Counted from the first letter of the stretch, positions 23,370 to 34,870 are shown. The stretch: 64,000 bases of DNA from Phlegmacium glaucopus (GCA_015039465.1 MU130491.1:66623-130622), one strand, 5' to 3'. Numbers and translations are program-made. The notes: generated by a model from the sequence alone, not told the origin.

Positions 23370-24909
23370 ATGCCAACCATTTCTGACCAACAGGCTCTCA
23401 TCCATGCTATCCTGCTTGCCACAGAGGAGGAAATGTGCCAGTATTTCTTCAACTTAGAGGGTGATGATGATGTTATGAAGAAGATATTTCTATGGATGAA
23501 GAAAATGATGCTGACAACCCACTTGAGGATGAACCTAACCATGAGGGAAATACCAACACTTCAAGTTTGAAAAGTTCCAGCTCCAGCTCTGACAAGGACA
23601 TGCCATCCTTTGGATGGGCCTGATGGAGATTCAGATGAGGGGCAATACAGTCAGCTCATGGATGACTATGGACACATTCTTGAGCTCATCCTCACTAATG
23701 GGTCCTCAACACTAGTGACCCAGTCCCCAAATGTTCTCAACTGTATCTTGTCCTCATTGATTTCAAGGCCTATGATTGGAAATGATTTTGCCTCAATCTT
23801 TGTGTCTCACCTTCCACTTTTGATGAGCTGGTGAGATATATCCAGGACCACCCCATCTTTCAGAACCACTCCAACTGTCCACACTACCCTGTTAAAATCC
23901 AGCTGGCTATAGCACTTTTCCAATTTGGGCATGATGGCAATGCAGCATTGGTTGAGGTGATTGAACAGTGGGCTGGAGTTAGTGTTGGTCTTGTTGTGAA
24001 GGCAACATGGTGGGTGGTCATTGCCTTCCTTGCATTACATGATAGTGTTGTCTGCTGGCCACCACCCACAGAAAAAGAGGAGGCAAAGCAATGGGTTGAA
24101 TAAAATTCCTGCCCAACCTAGTGAGATGGTTTCTGCATCGTTGATGGTACTCTTGTACCACTTGCCAAAAAGCCTGGCCACCATGGAGAGGGATATTTTG
24201 ATTGCAAAAGCAATTATTCACTTAATGTTCAAGTAAGTCCTTCTTCTATTTCTGAGTCTCAATTGATGCTAATTAATTGGGCAGCTTATTACCCTCCCAA
24301 ACCTACACATTATCAACTATGGTTGTGGGTCACTGTGGCAGTGCACATGATGCTACAGTCTTTTAGTCTGCACATACATATGTGAGTAGTTGTCACCTGT
24401 TTGAACCCAGAGAATGGATATAGGCAGACTCTGTGTATGCACTTAATTATTGGTGTGTTACCCCATACAAGAAACCCCTTTCAACTCAGCCAGAGAACAA
24501 AAAATTCAATTATCATCTATGTAATTCTTTTTTCTCTCTTGAATTTGTTCTGATTTCACATCTCTGATAGGTACATGTAAAGTCTGAGCATGCAATGGGA
24601 TACATAAAGGGATGATTTTTCTCAATATGTGGCCTTCATCAACACATTGATGATGCCATTGATCATGAGCATGCAATTGCCTGGATCAAGGCTTGTATTG
24701 TTATCCATACACTAATATTTTGCATTGAACATGGACAAGAAGATCCTCTTTTCATCCAAGAGCTTGTGCAGGTTGGGTCTGATGCTCCTTTATACAACAT
24801 TGATGATGACTTGGCAACTGAGGTTGTCCATGAAACATGAGGGAAGAGAATGAGGGAGAATCTGAAGAAATACCTGTTTGATTTCCTTGAAGACAATGAG
24901 CCCATGTAA
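23370..24909 (+). pseudogene. PIF/Harbinger DDE transposase relic (DDE_Tnp_4 type)
   Basis: Fragments in several frames spell a Harbinger nuclease. FDELVRYIQDHPIFQ is followed by YPVKIQLAIALFQFGHDGNA (helical N-domain). Around 24130-24230 comes the first catalytic block, IVDGTLVPL followed by KKPGHHGEGYFDCK. Near 24410 there is HLFEPREWI, a stop, then ADSVYALNYW, which carries the second Asp. Then VKSEHAMGYIKG contains the third acidic residue. The C-terminus DFLEDNEPM ends at TAA 24907-24909. At least three in-frame stops (TAG or TGA where TGG is expected) and missing splice continuity show it is dead. TGG-to-stop changes fit G-to-A mutation. Confidence 0.8.
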
Positions 24910-25576
24910 TTACTGGCTACTGTATATATCATCAAAATTATTCTCATTTGCAAAGATGTTGCTTCCACTCTTCATCCAATCATCACTTGAGGGACCCTCT
25001 AACATGGATGTACCTTCAGCCTCAGCACCAAATGATCCAAAGCTAGGTGATGAAAATGATGCTTGTATCTCAAAAGGTGTGACCAAAGACTTTGCCAATG
25101 AAAAGTCAGAGGTATTCACAGTAGTTGATGGTATGGGTGTTGGAGTGTTATATGCAGAGGGAGGTAGACATGACTGAACAGGGTCAAAAGAGGGTTGCTG
25201 TAGATGGTTGTCTGGATGAGCAAGTTGAATTTGGAGCTCAAGCTCCTCCAGCCTCATTTGATGCTCTGCATCTGCATTGTGTCAGCAATTTTGAGCTTGG
25301 ATTCATATTTGAGGTTGAGCCATTTTGAGGTTGTGCTTGCATTTGTGCCTTTCTTCAAGGTAGGCACTTTCCATAGATTGGTAGTTGTTGAACTTCTTGA
25401 TAGCTATCTTCTGGTTGGCAGTCTTGCTGGAAGTTGTCTGGCTGCTGGTAGCAGCAGCCAAACCCTTGCTACAGTTGACCTGTCCCTTGAGCAGTCCAGC
25501 ATTGTGACCAGCTGGCCTGATGACCAATGCCCTGGTGGACATGTTCACTTGGGCTGGCTTTGACATGGCAAATGCT

Positions 25577-26956
25577 GAGGTCTTTACTCTCCCCCACACA
25601 TTCTGAGCAACTCCAAGTGACTCCAAGTGGTTCTGAGCAGAATCTGCTAGGAACCTGCTCAGAGTCACTCAGAACTGCTCAGAACTGCTCAGAATGGATT
25701 TTTGGTGAGAGTCCAGCGAATTTTCCATTTAACTTGGACTCATTCTGACCAAGTTCTGAGCAGTTCTGCTCAGAACTGCTCAGAACCCGGTTTGAGCAGT
25801 ACCAAGCAGTACCAAGCAGTTCCTAGTCTGAGCTTGCCCCACAAAGAGTAGTATATATTATTTAAAATTAAAGTAGTCATATGTAAGTTAATTATAACTC
25901 ACATATGGAAGATGGCAATGGCTCACTGCCATTTGAATTTTTTATTTTGTTCAGGCTGTGAGGTGTGATCATGTGACCACATGTGATGCACATTTTCAAA
26001 TCAACAAACATTGGTAATACCTTCCATCACCACACCACCATCACAACCACCACTGTCATCACCTCAGAACCACACACAACAACAACAACAATGGCCAAGG
26101 ACAATGACCACCAATGACCAATGATAACAATGGCTATGGATGACGACTGCTACCCCTCTGTTTAGGGGGGTTCTTGTTTCATTTCAATGTATGATGACTG
26201 CTACCTCCCTGTTTAGGGGGGGTTTTCTTTTCATTTCAACATACAATTACCACTACCCCTCTTTTTAGGGGGATTTTCCTTTCATTTCAACATACAATGA
26301 CTGCTACCCCACTTTTTAGGGGGGGTTTCTTTTTATTTTGATACGTGATGACCACTACCCCTCTTTTTGGGGGATTTTCTTTGCATTTCAACATATGATG
26401 ACAGCTATCCCCTTTCTGAGGGGTTTTTTCTTTAATATTTCTATTGAACATCAGCTACTCTTCCCTTGTGGGAGGGGTTTTTTTATTTTTTATTTTACTC
26501 TTATGTATGAACAATGACAAATGTAGGTACCTCCCATTTTTTATTTTATTTAGTTTATCAGATTAAATAATGTATAATTGACTATGAATCATGGTACCCA
26601 CTAGGGTACAGTTGTTAGTATTGAATCAAAGAAATGAATATGTATATTACAAAAAATGAATAATAAATAAAACAAAATAACTTAGTATAAATGTACTTAC
26701 TTATTTACACTAATTTAAGTAAAAAATTAAAATTAATTCAAATTGACAAGACATGCTCAATGTGCTTGGAATATGGTCAGAACCTGGTTGGAATCTGACT
26801 TATGCACAATTTAAATATTTTGCTAGGACTCTGCTCAGACTTTGCTCGGAACTGCTTGGACTCCACTTGGAACTGCTCAGAACTGCCCAGAACTGCTCAG
26901 AACTGCTTGGACTTGCTTGGACTCACTTGGAATGTATGGGGGAGGGTGAAGCACTG
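25577..26956. mobile_element. hAT-like element, family B copy 1, with AACTGCTCAG arrays
   Basis: Flanked by a perfect 8-bp target duplication, CAAATGCT (25569-25576 and 26957-26964). The left end is GAGGTCTTTACTCTCCCCCA; the right end read inward is CAGTGCTTCACCCTCCCCCA. Both ends carry arrays of a 10-bp motif AACTGCTCAG/CTGAGCAGTT, at 25600-25830 and 26760-26930. The middle is AT-rich with a 51-bp minisatellite. No transposase. It sits in an intron of the PIF second gene. Confidence 0.75.
26140..26495. repeat. 51-bp minisatellite, seven units, each with a hairpin
   Basis: Seven diverged units of 50-52 bp, each shaped GATGACTGCTACCCCTC, then TTTAGGGGGG, then TTTTC and CATTTCAAC. In every unit a C-run is followed 5-6 nt later by a G-run, so each can fold as a short CCCC/GGGG hairpin. 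Located inside hAT-like copy B1. Confidence 0.75.
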
Positions 26957-27150
26957 CAAATGCTAAGGAAACAGGAAGAGGGAGTGAAGAGGACCCCTTA
27001 ATATGATGGTAGACCAAAGACAATAAAAAAATTAAACCAACAAACCACAGATAACTCATCAAGTTCTTTCCCTTCTACTCCATCCTCCTCACCATCATTC
27101 TCACTATCGCCACTGTGTTCCTCACCAACTATGCCGTCTGCAGCTGTTGG

Positions 27151-27755
27151 TAGTGTTTAAAAGTCCGGTCCGGTCCGGTTTTTTGACCCTCAGGGCCTTT
27201 AACCGAGACCATAACTGGTCCACCTCAGTTCTAGGACCAAAAAAGACTGGACTGGACCGCTTCAGACTGGTTTACATCGTTTTTTTTGGTCCTAGGACTG
27301 GTCCTGGTCCTAACTGGTCTTAATCAGTTTGTAACCGGTCTTCTGCGCACAAATATACATTTCTGTATCATAAACGGTTGTTTAGTTTAATAATAGCTTC
27401 CGAACGAGCTCAAGAACACTAACTTTTGTTACGATTTGGATTTTATACAGTAATATTAGTAAAATGCCTTATTTTAGCGAATATTGTAGACTATTTTACG
27501 GATCTATTTATTTATCAACCAGTGTTTATCCGATTTTTATGATCGTGAGCACGTTGGAAAGGGGTAAATCAGGGCTACCATTTTGCCGGTTCAGACCGGT
27601 CTAAACCTCAAAAAACCGGTTAATCGAGACCGGTCTTTTTCTGGTCTTTGATTCTCAAAAATCAAAAGACCGGACCACTGGTCTGGTCTTTTTCCAGTCC
27701 AGTCCGGTCTGGTTATGGTCTTTTTCCGGTCTCGTAACCAGACCTTCAAACGCTA
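27151..27755 (+). mobile_element. hAT MITE family A, copy 2 (best preserved)
   Basis: Perfect 8-bp target duplication GCTGTTGG at 27143-27150 and 27756-27763. The ends are TAGTGTTTAAAAGTCCGG and, inverted, TAGCGTTTGAAGGTCTGG. Subterminal regions are packed with CCGGTC/GACCGG hexamers; the 300-nt middle is AT-rich. It retains many CpG sites that copies 1 and 3 have lost. It interrupts an exon of the PIF second gene. Confidence 0.85.
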
Positions 27756-28700
27756 GCTGTTGGTGTCTCCTCAATATCATTGTGTCCTGCAAATTCAAAC
27801 AGAGCAGCTGCTTGGCCAGTGTGGTCAACCCCAGGGGTGGAGGTGGTGACAGCAATCAGGTTGTAGTTTGGTAACTCCCTCTAGAATGAGTTGAACTCCT
27901 TCCACCATGGCTATTCAGGAACAATAGATGCTGTTATGTTAGATATATAAGTGCTGGTGCAGTGAGACTTGAGAGAGGGCTTACCAACAAGATTTGCCAT
28001 CTCACTGCCTGGAGTCACATCCTCAGGTGCCAGGCCACCACCAGTGGCTCCTAGAGTCTGAAGGTGTTTCTTATATTCCTCCTTTAGCCTAAAAACACAA
28101 AGAAAACACATTAGAACTTAGAGGTTGTTGTGTGAACCTAAAAAAGAACCCCACCTGCAAAGATGTGTCTCAACAGAGGTCAGGCTTCACTTTATATCCA
28201 TTGGCCTGGGGTGGATTGTGTTCAAAGATGTGCTGGGCAAGCATTGTGTACTGGAAAGATTTTCCCTCTTTGGCTTGGGCTTTTGGGTGACCTTCTCATG
28301 CTGCATCAGCAGTGGAATCCGAAAAGAGTTTGGAACCAAAAATTGGGTGATCAGTGAGGTGGGTGACAAGGGACCAAGTCCATTCAGGATGCTTGACCCA
28401 CTCAATATTTGGAGGCTTTTGGGTGATGACAGAGGTGTCAGTGGTGGCCTTGGTAATTTTTGGTACAACAGCCATGAGAGCTTTCTTGGCCATTGAGGCT
28501 TTTGCTATTTTTGTTCACATGGTTGTATAGGAGGGTGCAAGGCAAAGGGGTGAAGTTGGAGGATGAAGTTGAGGGGCAAAGTTGGAGGGAGAGTTTGGGC
28601 TGCAAATCATACTCTGGAGTCCAATTTGCATCCCAACTTGCAAAATCAGAGCAACTTAGTTTTTCCAACTTGATCAAAGTTGGGCTACCATGAAACACCC

Positions 28701-29145
28701 TAATGAGAGATCCAATGGAATGATGATGAAGGTGTCCTCCTCCTAGCATCTGTAATGTATATTTTGTAAATTCATTGTCCTATGAATGCTCTTGATAATC
28801 AGGACATATGGAGGTTGGGAAGCAATCCACCTTGCAGAGAATGGGAATAATCATGACCAAAGACAGAGTCAGATGACATGGAGGAACAGTAGTTGGTTTT
28901 ATCAAACAGTGAGTCTTCTACAGATGACCTCTGCTCATCATTGATAATGGAGTTGAAGTAATTACTTGGAAAGTGGATGAACACAAGCTCTTTTCACAGC
29001 TGCTGGTTACTCTTTGTTAGCCCACCCACTTTAAAACTTCCAATGGCAGTGGACTTTGCATTGGAGAGAATGGAAGATGACTTGTGGTGAGAAAAATGGG
29101 AGCATCAACTAGCAGAGTTCACATAGTGAACCTGATGCAAACATC
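28701..29145. other. CpG-poor repeat-derived sequence, no gene identified
   Basis: A 61-residue minus-strand frame at 28799-28984 is present, but I do not recognise it. It may belong to the LINE cut by the PIF element; no LINE motif is visible. Confidence 0.3.
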
Positions 29146-29657
29146 AAGTTTAAAAATCCTGTCTGGTCCAGTTTTTTGATCTTCAGGGCCTTTAACCGAG
29201 ACTGTAACCGGTCCACCTCAGTCCTAGGACAGAAAAAGAGTGGACTGGACCACTTAGGACCGGTTTACATTGGTTTTTTTTGGTCCTAACTGGTCTTAAT
29301 CAGTCTGTAACTGGTCTTCTGCTGACAAATATAAATATTTGTATCAAAACCAGTTGTTAATTTTAATAATAGCTTCCAAACGAGCCCAAGAACATTAAAT
29401 TTTGTTAAGATTTGGATTTTCTACAGTAATACTAGTAAAATGCCTTATTTTAGCAAATATTTTATACTATTTTACAGATCTATTCATTCCTCAGCCACTT
29501 TTTATTGGATTTTTATGATCTTGGGCTCATTGGAAAGGAGTAAATTAGGGCTACTCTTTTGCTGGTTCAAATTGGTCTGAACCTCAAAAGACTGGTTAAT
29601 TGAGACCGGTCTGGTTACAGTCTTTTTCTGGTCTTGTAACCAGACTTTCAAACACTA
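29146..29657 (+). mobile_element. hAT MITE family A, copy 3
   Basis: Collinear with copy 2 over about 510 nt, for example TTTAACCGAGACTGTAACCG and AATAATAGCTTCCAAACGAG. The right end read inward is TAGTGTTTGAAAGTCTGG; the left end is damaged (AGTTTAAAAATCC). Most CCGG positions of copy 2 appear here as CTGG or CCAG. It lacks the extra CCGGTC block near the right end of copy 2. Confidence 0.75.
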
Positions 29658-30662
29658 AACATGAATTAAATTGATGCTTAGTGTTAGAGTAGAGGCAGAT
29701 GTGCAATTAGATATGGATGTTAGGAAATCATCCATTTTTCTTTCCTGATCATCATTGCTTGTGTTTGGCTTGTACTTATTGTGGGATGGACACAGGAGGT
29801 CAGGTAAAGAGCATGAAGGAGAGGTGGAGAGCTAGGAGCTGGGTGGATTGATTTATTTGATGGATGTTGACCATTGAGGAGTCTACAAATACCCAGTTTC
29901 TCATTAGACTGGCCAAACACAACCATCCAAAAACCCAAACCCAAACCAAAACACAATTTCAGAGCTGTATATTCCACCCCATAGATGAGTTCCTGCCAAT
30001 TGCCCATATCAGCCCCAAATCAACACCCAATTTGGCACCCAAACATGAACCAACTCACCTTTCATTCACTTCAATATTGTATCATCTTTTACTTCACTTT
30101 CCTTCACAATTCTGTTTCCACTCCTTTTCATCATTTCATTGAATTCCTGTTAACCAGCTGAATCAGGCCCAAATCAACACTCAAATCAGCACCCAAACCA
30201 AAACAGATTTACCTTTATTTATTTTTAATATTGTACCACTTTTTATTTATTATTCCCTTTGTTACAACTTTGAACAGTTCAGATGACTCTGACCGTAGAC
30301 AGTTGTATAAAAGAGTTTGTTGTTTACAGTGAGCTCAAAAGAGTACCAAGAGAATTGTCTCGAGGAATTGTCTTATGAGTTTGAGGAAGATTCAGAGAGG
30401 AAAGTGAGTATGATTCTCAAGAACTAGCTAAGGAATCAGTACAGAGTAAATATGGTATTTATAGTAAATATATGAGTCGTGCATAATGTGAGTCATCTGC
30501 ATGTAAGGAATGAGTCATATGCATGTTCATGAAACAATGAAAGTAATGAGGTAAACATATGTAAATGGAAATGAAAAGGGGATGTAGTACACATGTGAGT
30601 GAAACAATATTGTGTTTGGTGGAGTTTAAAGAAAAGAAAATTGACTGTTTGTAACACCCCAC
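29658..30662. other. AT-rich region with a CAAATCAACAC direct repeat
   Basis: No gene is seen. A block of about 90 bp starting CCCAAATCAACACYCAA occurs at about 30008-30095 and again at about 30168-30255. Both copies pass through CACCCAA, ACC and AATATTGTA. The rest is AT-rich. Confidence 0.45.
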
Positions 30663-30862
30663 AACCCCATTATCCCTGTATTAGTATTTAAATACACCTT
30701 CACCTTAGCAGGGATCTTATCCTTTCCTTTTTGGATCCCCTGATAGGTGATCCGTCTGTGCTTAGTAAATATGTGATATAATTAACTTTGGATCCCTTGC
30801 TAGTCTGACTAAGTCAGTACCACAGTTGCCCTAACAGAAGGTGTACTTAAATACTAAAATGG
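30663..30862. repeat. Short inverted-repeat unit (~200 bp)
   Basis: Ends in inverted orientation: CCCCATT ... TTAGTATTTAAATACACCTTC on the left, CCCCATTTTAGTATTTAAGT then ACACCTTC on the right strand. The interior has AGCAGGGATC and GGATCCCCTG blocks. Related copies lie at about 34130-34262 (inverted) and 34754-34865 (direct). Confidence 0.55.
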
Positions 30863-31340
30863 GGATAACAACTGTGATGCCGACTTAGTCAAGCTAGCAA
30901 TCATCACAAATTTCTATTTTAAAGTTGTCACACAGTATGACACATTGTAATGCCCTTAACGGTTACACTGATATGTTTTTAGTTTGTAGTTCTGAGATTT
31001 CTGATTACTGCTGTTTAAGGAAATGTTCACAACAAATCCAACAACCAGCAACCAATAACAAATTTTTGTATTGAGCAAGTTGGGGTTTCCTTGAAAGTAT
31101 AACCAGTATACTCTTGAATAAACTTCCAAATACAGGTTTTAAAGTCCAATTCTTTTTAGACTATCTTTTCCAATCTGTACACTCTTCAAACTCTCTTTTT
31201 CTTTATGACCAGTTTTTAAAGTCCAATTTTTTAGACTATATGATATTGTGATTTGATGAACAAAGATAATTCCCTTTTTGGGGTTCAATATTCTTTGTTT
31301 GTATGAGAAACCAATTTGGATGAACATAGACAAGTCCCTT

Positions 31341-32267
31341 CATCAGGAAAAATGATTTTGGCCCTAGGTAGCCTTGGGTAATTTGTTAGTATCACATCAC
31401 TACTCAGGACATCCCAGGACACCCCAGGACACCTCAGGACACCTCAGGACATCCTAGAGCAGCACAGGTAAAATTTTGAGTGTCACCCATTTTCTCAGGA
31501 CACCTTTAGTGTATCCTGGTGCATTGACCATCTGGACCAAATCACATCAGGAGGCCCTGGGAGTCCCTTAGAATTTATGAATTTTGCTAGAAAATCTTTA
31601 ACCGCCGCGTCCAGAAAAGTATTTTGCAGTTTTCTCAATAAGGAGAGCTGCTATTAATATAATTTAAACATATTCAGGGTCCTAAAACAATTCTCTACCA
31701 TCTTTAAAAAATTTCCTTTTTTGGAATTTATGTAATCTACCCTGACCCAGCACCATATGCTTGAAATCATGCTTATCTGTGATCATGTGACCAATGGTCT
31801 GTGCGCCATCCAAAAGATATATAAACCACCCACAATTTTGTTTTCTTATTTCCTACTTCCCCAGTATTATACTAGTATATTTATGTATCACTATTTTATT
31901 ATTATTTTATTACTAGTAGTATATATGATGTTTAGAATAATTGAATATAATTTTATTATTATTATTATTATTCTGTTGTGTGAGACCACTCAAATATCTG
32001 GTTTATATATGTTTTCTAGCATCAGATCCAAAGGGCCTGCTGCCTCAGGATGCCTCTTTCTCAGGTTGCCTCAGGTTGCCTCAGGACGCTCTCAGGTTGC
32101 CTCAGGACGCTCTCAGGTTGCCTCAGGTTGCCCCAGGACAGCCTAAGACTTTTCATACATAGGTAACTTGCACCCCAGGGCGACCTCTTGACCTGAGCGC
32201 CCTGAGCTACCTGGGGCACCCCAGGACATTTCAGGACGGCCTAGGGCACAAGTCATTTTTCCTGATG
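31341..32267. mobile_element. TIR element with CTCAGGACAC arrays
   Basis: Left end CATCAGGAAAAATGATTTTG; right end read inward CATCAGGAAAAATGACTTGT. Both continue GCCCTAGG, giving about 28 bp with three mismatches. Arrays of 10-bp units (CTCAGGACAC, CTCAGGTTGC) lie behind both ends. The interior is AT-rich and non-coding. Flanks join to AAGTCCCTTTAGGATTTAAT, a sequence present intact at about 32455, so a paralogous empty site exists nearby. The target duplication is short (2-3 nt of T) and ambiguous. Confidence 0.7.
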
Positions 32268-32690
32268 TTTAGGATTTAATATTCTATGAACTGTTCCAAA
32301 AACAAATGATTTAAAGTCCCACAGGCAGACTATGAAACAGCTTTATAGTACAAGGATTTCTCCTCAGACTCTGACAAAGGCTTTTATATTAATATTCCAA
32401 CTCCAAAGACAAGTCCCTATAGGATTTAATATTCTTTGTTTAAACAGAACAAAGACAAGTCCCTTTAGGATTTAATATTCTTTGAACTGAGTGAAGTAGG
32501 ACAAGTCCACTTGTAAGTTCTTTCTAACTTGTGCCAATTCACAGTGGTGAAATTTGGGAAAGAAAGGAAGAGTGCAAATTCACTAAGTTTACTGGTACTT
32601 TCTGGCTACCTTTATACATAAATGAGAAACAATATTAAGTAAGAGTCTGTAAGGATGACTGATGATTTTATGTCATGTCTTGTTTTTGGA

Positions 32691-33306
32691 TGATAAATCC
32701 TTGTTTTATGATAAATCCTTGTTTTATGATAAATCCTTGTTTTATGATAAATCCTTGTTTTATGATAAATCCTTGTTTTATGATAAATCCTTGTTTTATG
32801 ATAAATCCTTGTTTTATGATAAATCCTTGTTTTATGATAAATCCTTGTTTTATGATAAATCCTTGTTTTATGATAAATCCTTGTTTTATGATAAATCCTT
32901 GTTTTATGATAAATCCTTGTTTTATGATAAATCCTTGTTTTATGATAAATCCTTGTTTTATGATAAATCCTTGTTTTATGATAAATCCTTGTTTTATGAT
33001 AAATCCTTGTTTTATGATAAATCCTTGTTTTATGATAAATCCTTGTTTTATGATAAATCCTTGTTTTATGATAAATCCTTGTTTTATGATAAATCCTTGT
33101 TTTATGATAAATCCTTGTTTTATGATAAATCCTTGTTTTATGATAAATCCTTGTTTTATGATAAATCCTTGTTTTATGATAAATCCTTGTTTTATGATAA
33201 ATCCTTGTTTTATGATAAATCCTTGTTTTATGATAAATCCTTGTTTTATGATAAATCCTTGTTTTATGATAAATCCTTGTTTTATGATAAATCCTTGTTT
33301 TATGAT
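32691..33306. repeat. 18-bp satellite, about 34 perfect copies
   Basis: The unit TTGTTTTATGATAAATCC repeats without visible variation. Two plus-strand frames stay open through it only because 18 is a multiple of three; the predicted peptides (DKSLFY repeats and NPCFMI repeats) are not credible proteins. Confidence 0.97.
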
Positions 33307-33460
33307 ATCATGCCTTGTTTTATGATATCATGCCTGGTTTTATGATATCATGCCTGGTTTTATGATATCATGCCTGGTTTTATGATATCATGCCTGGTTT
33401 TATGATATCATGCCTGGTTTTATGATATTATGCCTGGTTTTATGATATTATGCCTTGTTT
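33307..33460. repeat. 20-bp satellite variant, about eight copies
   Basis: Directly continues the 18-bp array but with the unit TGGTTTTATGATATCATGCC. ATGATATCAT in each unit is a 10-bp palindrome. The last copies have ATTATG or GATGTC changes. Confidence 0.92.
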
Positions 33461-34129
33461 CATGATGTCATAAATGTCACAAAATGTCATAAAAATGTCA
33501 CAAATGTTTCACTGTTTCAGGAACTTTATTGATATTTACTGATATTTTCCTAGGACTTGTATGACAAATTCCTTCATAGTTGTAGACTTGATAGTTACTT
33601 TAGATTGCAAGTTGTTCATTTGACCATTATGGATTTTTGTATGGTTATAGTCTGAACTTTTTGTAGTGTTATTTAACAGTATGATAAATAGATCAATTCA
33701 GATCATAGTTATCTGCTGATTAACATTTGAGACTTTTCAATTTCCAGTTTAATCAACAAGTGTAGTCAACACTTTTGACCCTTACACTATCAATTTGTAG
33801 ATTAATTCATGGTTGGTTTATTGATCTTTTTGATTCAATTGAAGAATAATATTATGAAAAATGAATAATCCATAGGTATTCAATTTTCAGTCCTATCAAC
33901 ACAGTGTGACAACAGATTTTAACAAAAGTGTTTTTTTTTGTTTTTGTTTTTTGAGGAAGTATTGAGATAGTTCTGACCTAATAATCTATTAATATATAAA
34001 ATAGTAAAACCTTCAAGATCTGCTAGTTAATTTAGCTGGTGGTTCCTGACCCCTGCAACAATTGTTTAACAGGTTCTAACAAATTATATTAATTTATAAT
34101 GCACATTATAACCCTAAATTAGTTATAAC
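33461..34129. other. AT-rich sequence with partial similarity to the solo LTR
   Basis: No gene is seen. Around 33745-33800 a stretch (CAACAAGTGTAGTCAACAC ... TTACACTATCAATTTG) resembles 36075-36120 inside the solo LTR, so this may be a decayed related LTR. Confidence 0.3.
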
Positions 34130-34870
34130 TGGAAATTTAAATGTCCAACAGTCAGGGGATCCGAAAGTTAATATATTATAAGTGTGACTACAGTTAACTC
34201 ACGTAGCAGGGGATCCTAAAAGGAAAAGATAGGGATCTCTACTAAGGTGAGAAGGTATTTAAGTACAGACATGGACATAATGGACATATGAAAATAAATA
34301 AATAAATGATATGAGAATAAAATAATAGAATGGTGTCATATGAAAAAATAAAGTAAAGTCATAAGTTTGGTTTGGGTCAGGCCCAATCAGAATTCTGGGT
34401 GGAGTTGGGCTGTTAGGGGACACCTGGTTTTTGACTGAAGCACCAACTCCTGATTGGGGCCAAACCCTACCCCAGTCCCAACTCTGAACCATCTCCCAAT
34501 TCTACTCCAGAATCAAGACCTCACCGTGACTTGGTACATTCCACCTCACCAACAAAACTGACCCAAACCCGAGCCAACCAATTCAACTCCCAAATCACAA
34601 TCGGTCCCAGTCCAACTCCTGAATCTCAATCAGCCCAACTCCCAATCTGATTTCAACTTCTTATTTTATTATTTTATTTTATCTTCACATGACACCATTT
34701 TTATTATCTTTATTTCACACCATGTCTTTATTTATTTACATATCTCTGTTATGTCCATATTAGTACTTAAACACCCCACCATCCTAGCAGGGATCCCCAT
34801 CCTTTCCTCTTTGGATCCCCTGCTAGTCTGACTAAGTCAGTACCACAGTTGCCCTAGCACAGTGATGTAC
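34130..34870. repeat. Two further copies of the GGATCCCCTG repeat, facing each other
   Basis: 34130-34262 is an inverted copy of 30680-30830, with shared CTTAGTAGAGATCC, TTTGGATCCCC or TAGGATCCCC blocks over about 130 nt. 34754-34865 is a direct copy with GGATCCCCTGCTAGTCTGAC. Between them lies AT-rich sequence with a CCCAACTCC-rich patch (34500-34650). Confidence 0.5.

Larger units (their letters stand above)
24910..28493 (-). pseudogene. Myb/SANT-like second gene of the PIF/Harbinger element, split by insertions
   Basis: Read from right to left. The N-terminus at 28493 is MAKKALMAVVPKITKATTD, then EWTWSLVTHLTDHPIFGSKL, a trihelix/Myb-like DNA-binding pattern. At 28080-27960 comes RLKEEYKKHLQTLGATGGG. 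At 27900-27764 comes LPNYNLIAVTTSTPGVDHTG. The frame is then cut by the hAT copy at 27151-27755 and resumes with DGIVGEEHSGDSENDGEEDG. An intron that holds the second hAT insertion precedes FAMSKPAQVNMSTRALV. The end is a charged, coiled-coil-like region with RLEELELQIQLAHPDNH, stopping at 24910-24912. Internal stops occur. The stop codon directly abuts that of the transposase on the other strand. Confidence 0.6.
22985..28700. mobile_element. PIF/Harbinger element with two nested hAT insertions
   Basis: Left end GGATGTTTCACAGTAGCCCA at 22985; right end, inverted, GGGTGTTTCATGGTAGCCCA ending at 28700. Both continue ACTTTG, so the inverted repeats are about 26 bp with three mismatches. Inside lie a plus-strand DDE transposase relic and a minus-strand Myb/SANT-like gene relic, the usual two-gene set of this superfamily. 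Two later elements (25577-26956 and 27151-27755) interrupt the second gene. Without them the element is about 3.7 kb. A clear 3-bp target duplication is not visible. Confidence 0.75.

Noticed and set aside
32691..33306. CRISPR-like array
   Set aside because: Units are contiguous with no spacers, and the genome is eukaryotic.
32662..33345. 216-227 residue repeat proteins (DKSLFY or NPCFMI units)
   Set aside because: Read-through of an 18-bp satellite whose unit is divisible by three; both frames are equally open.
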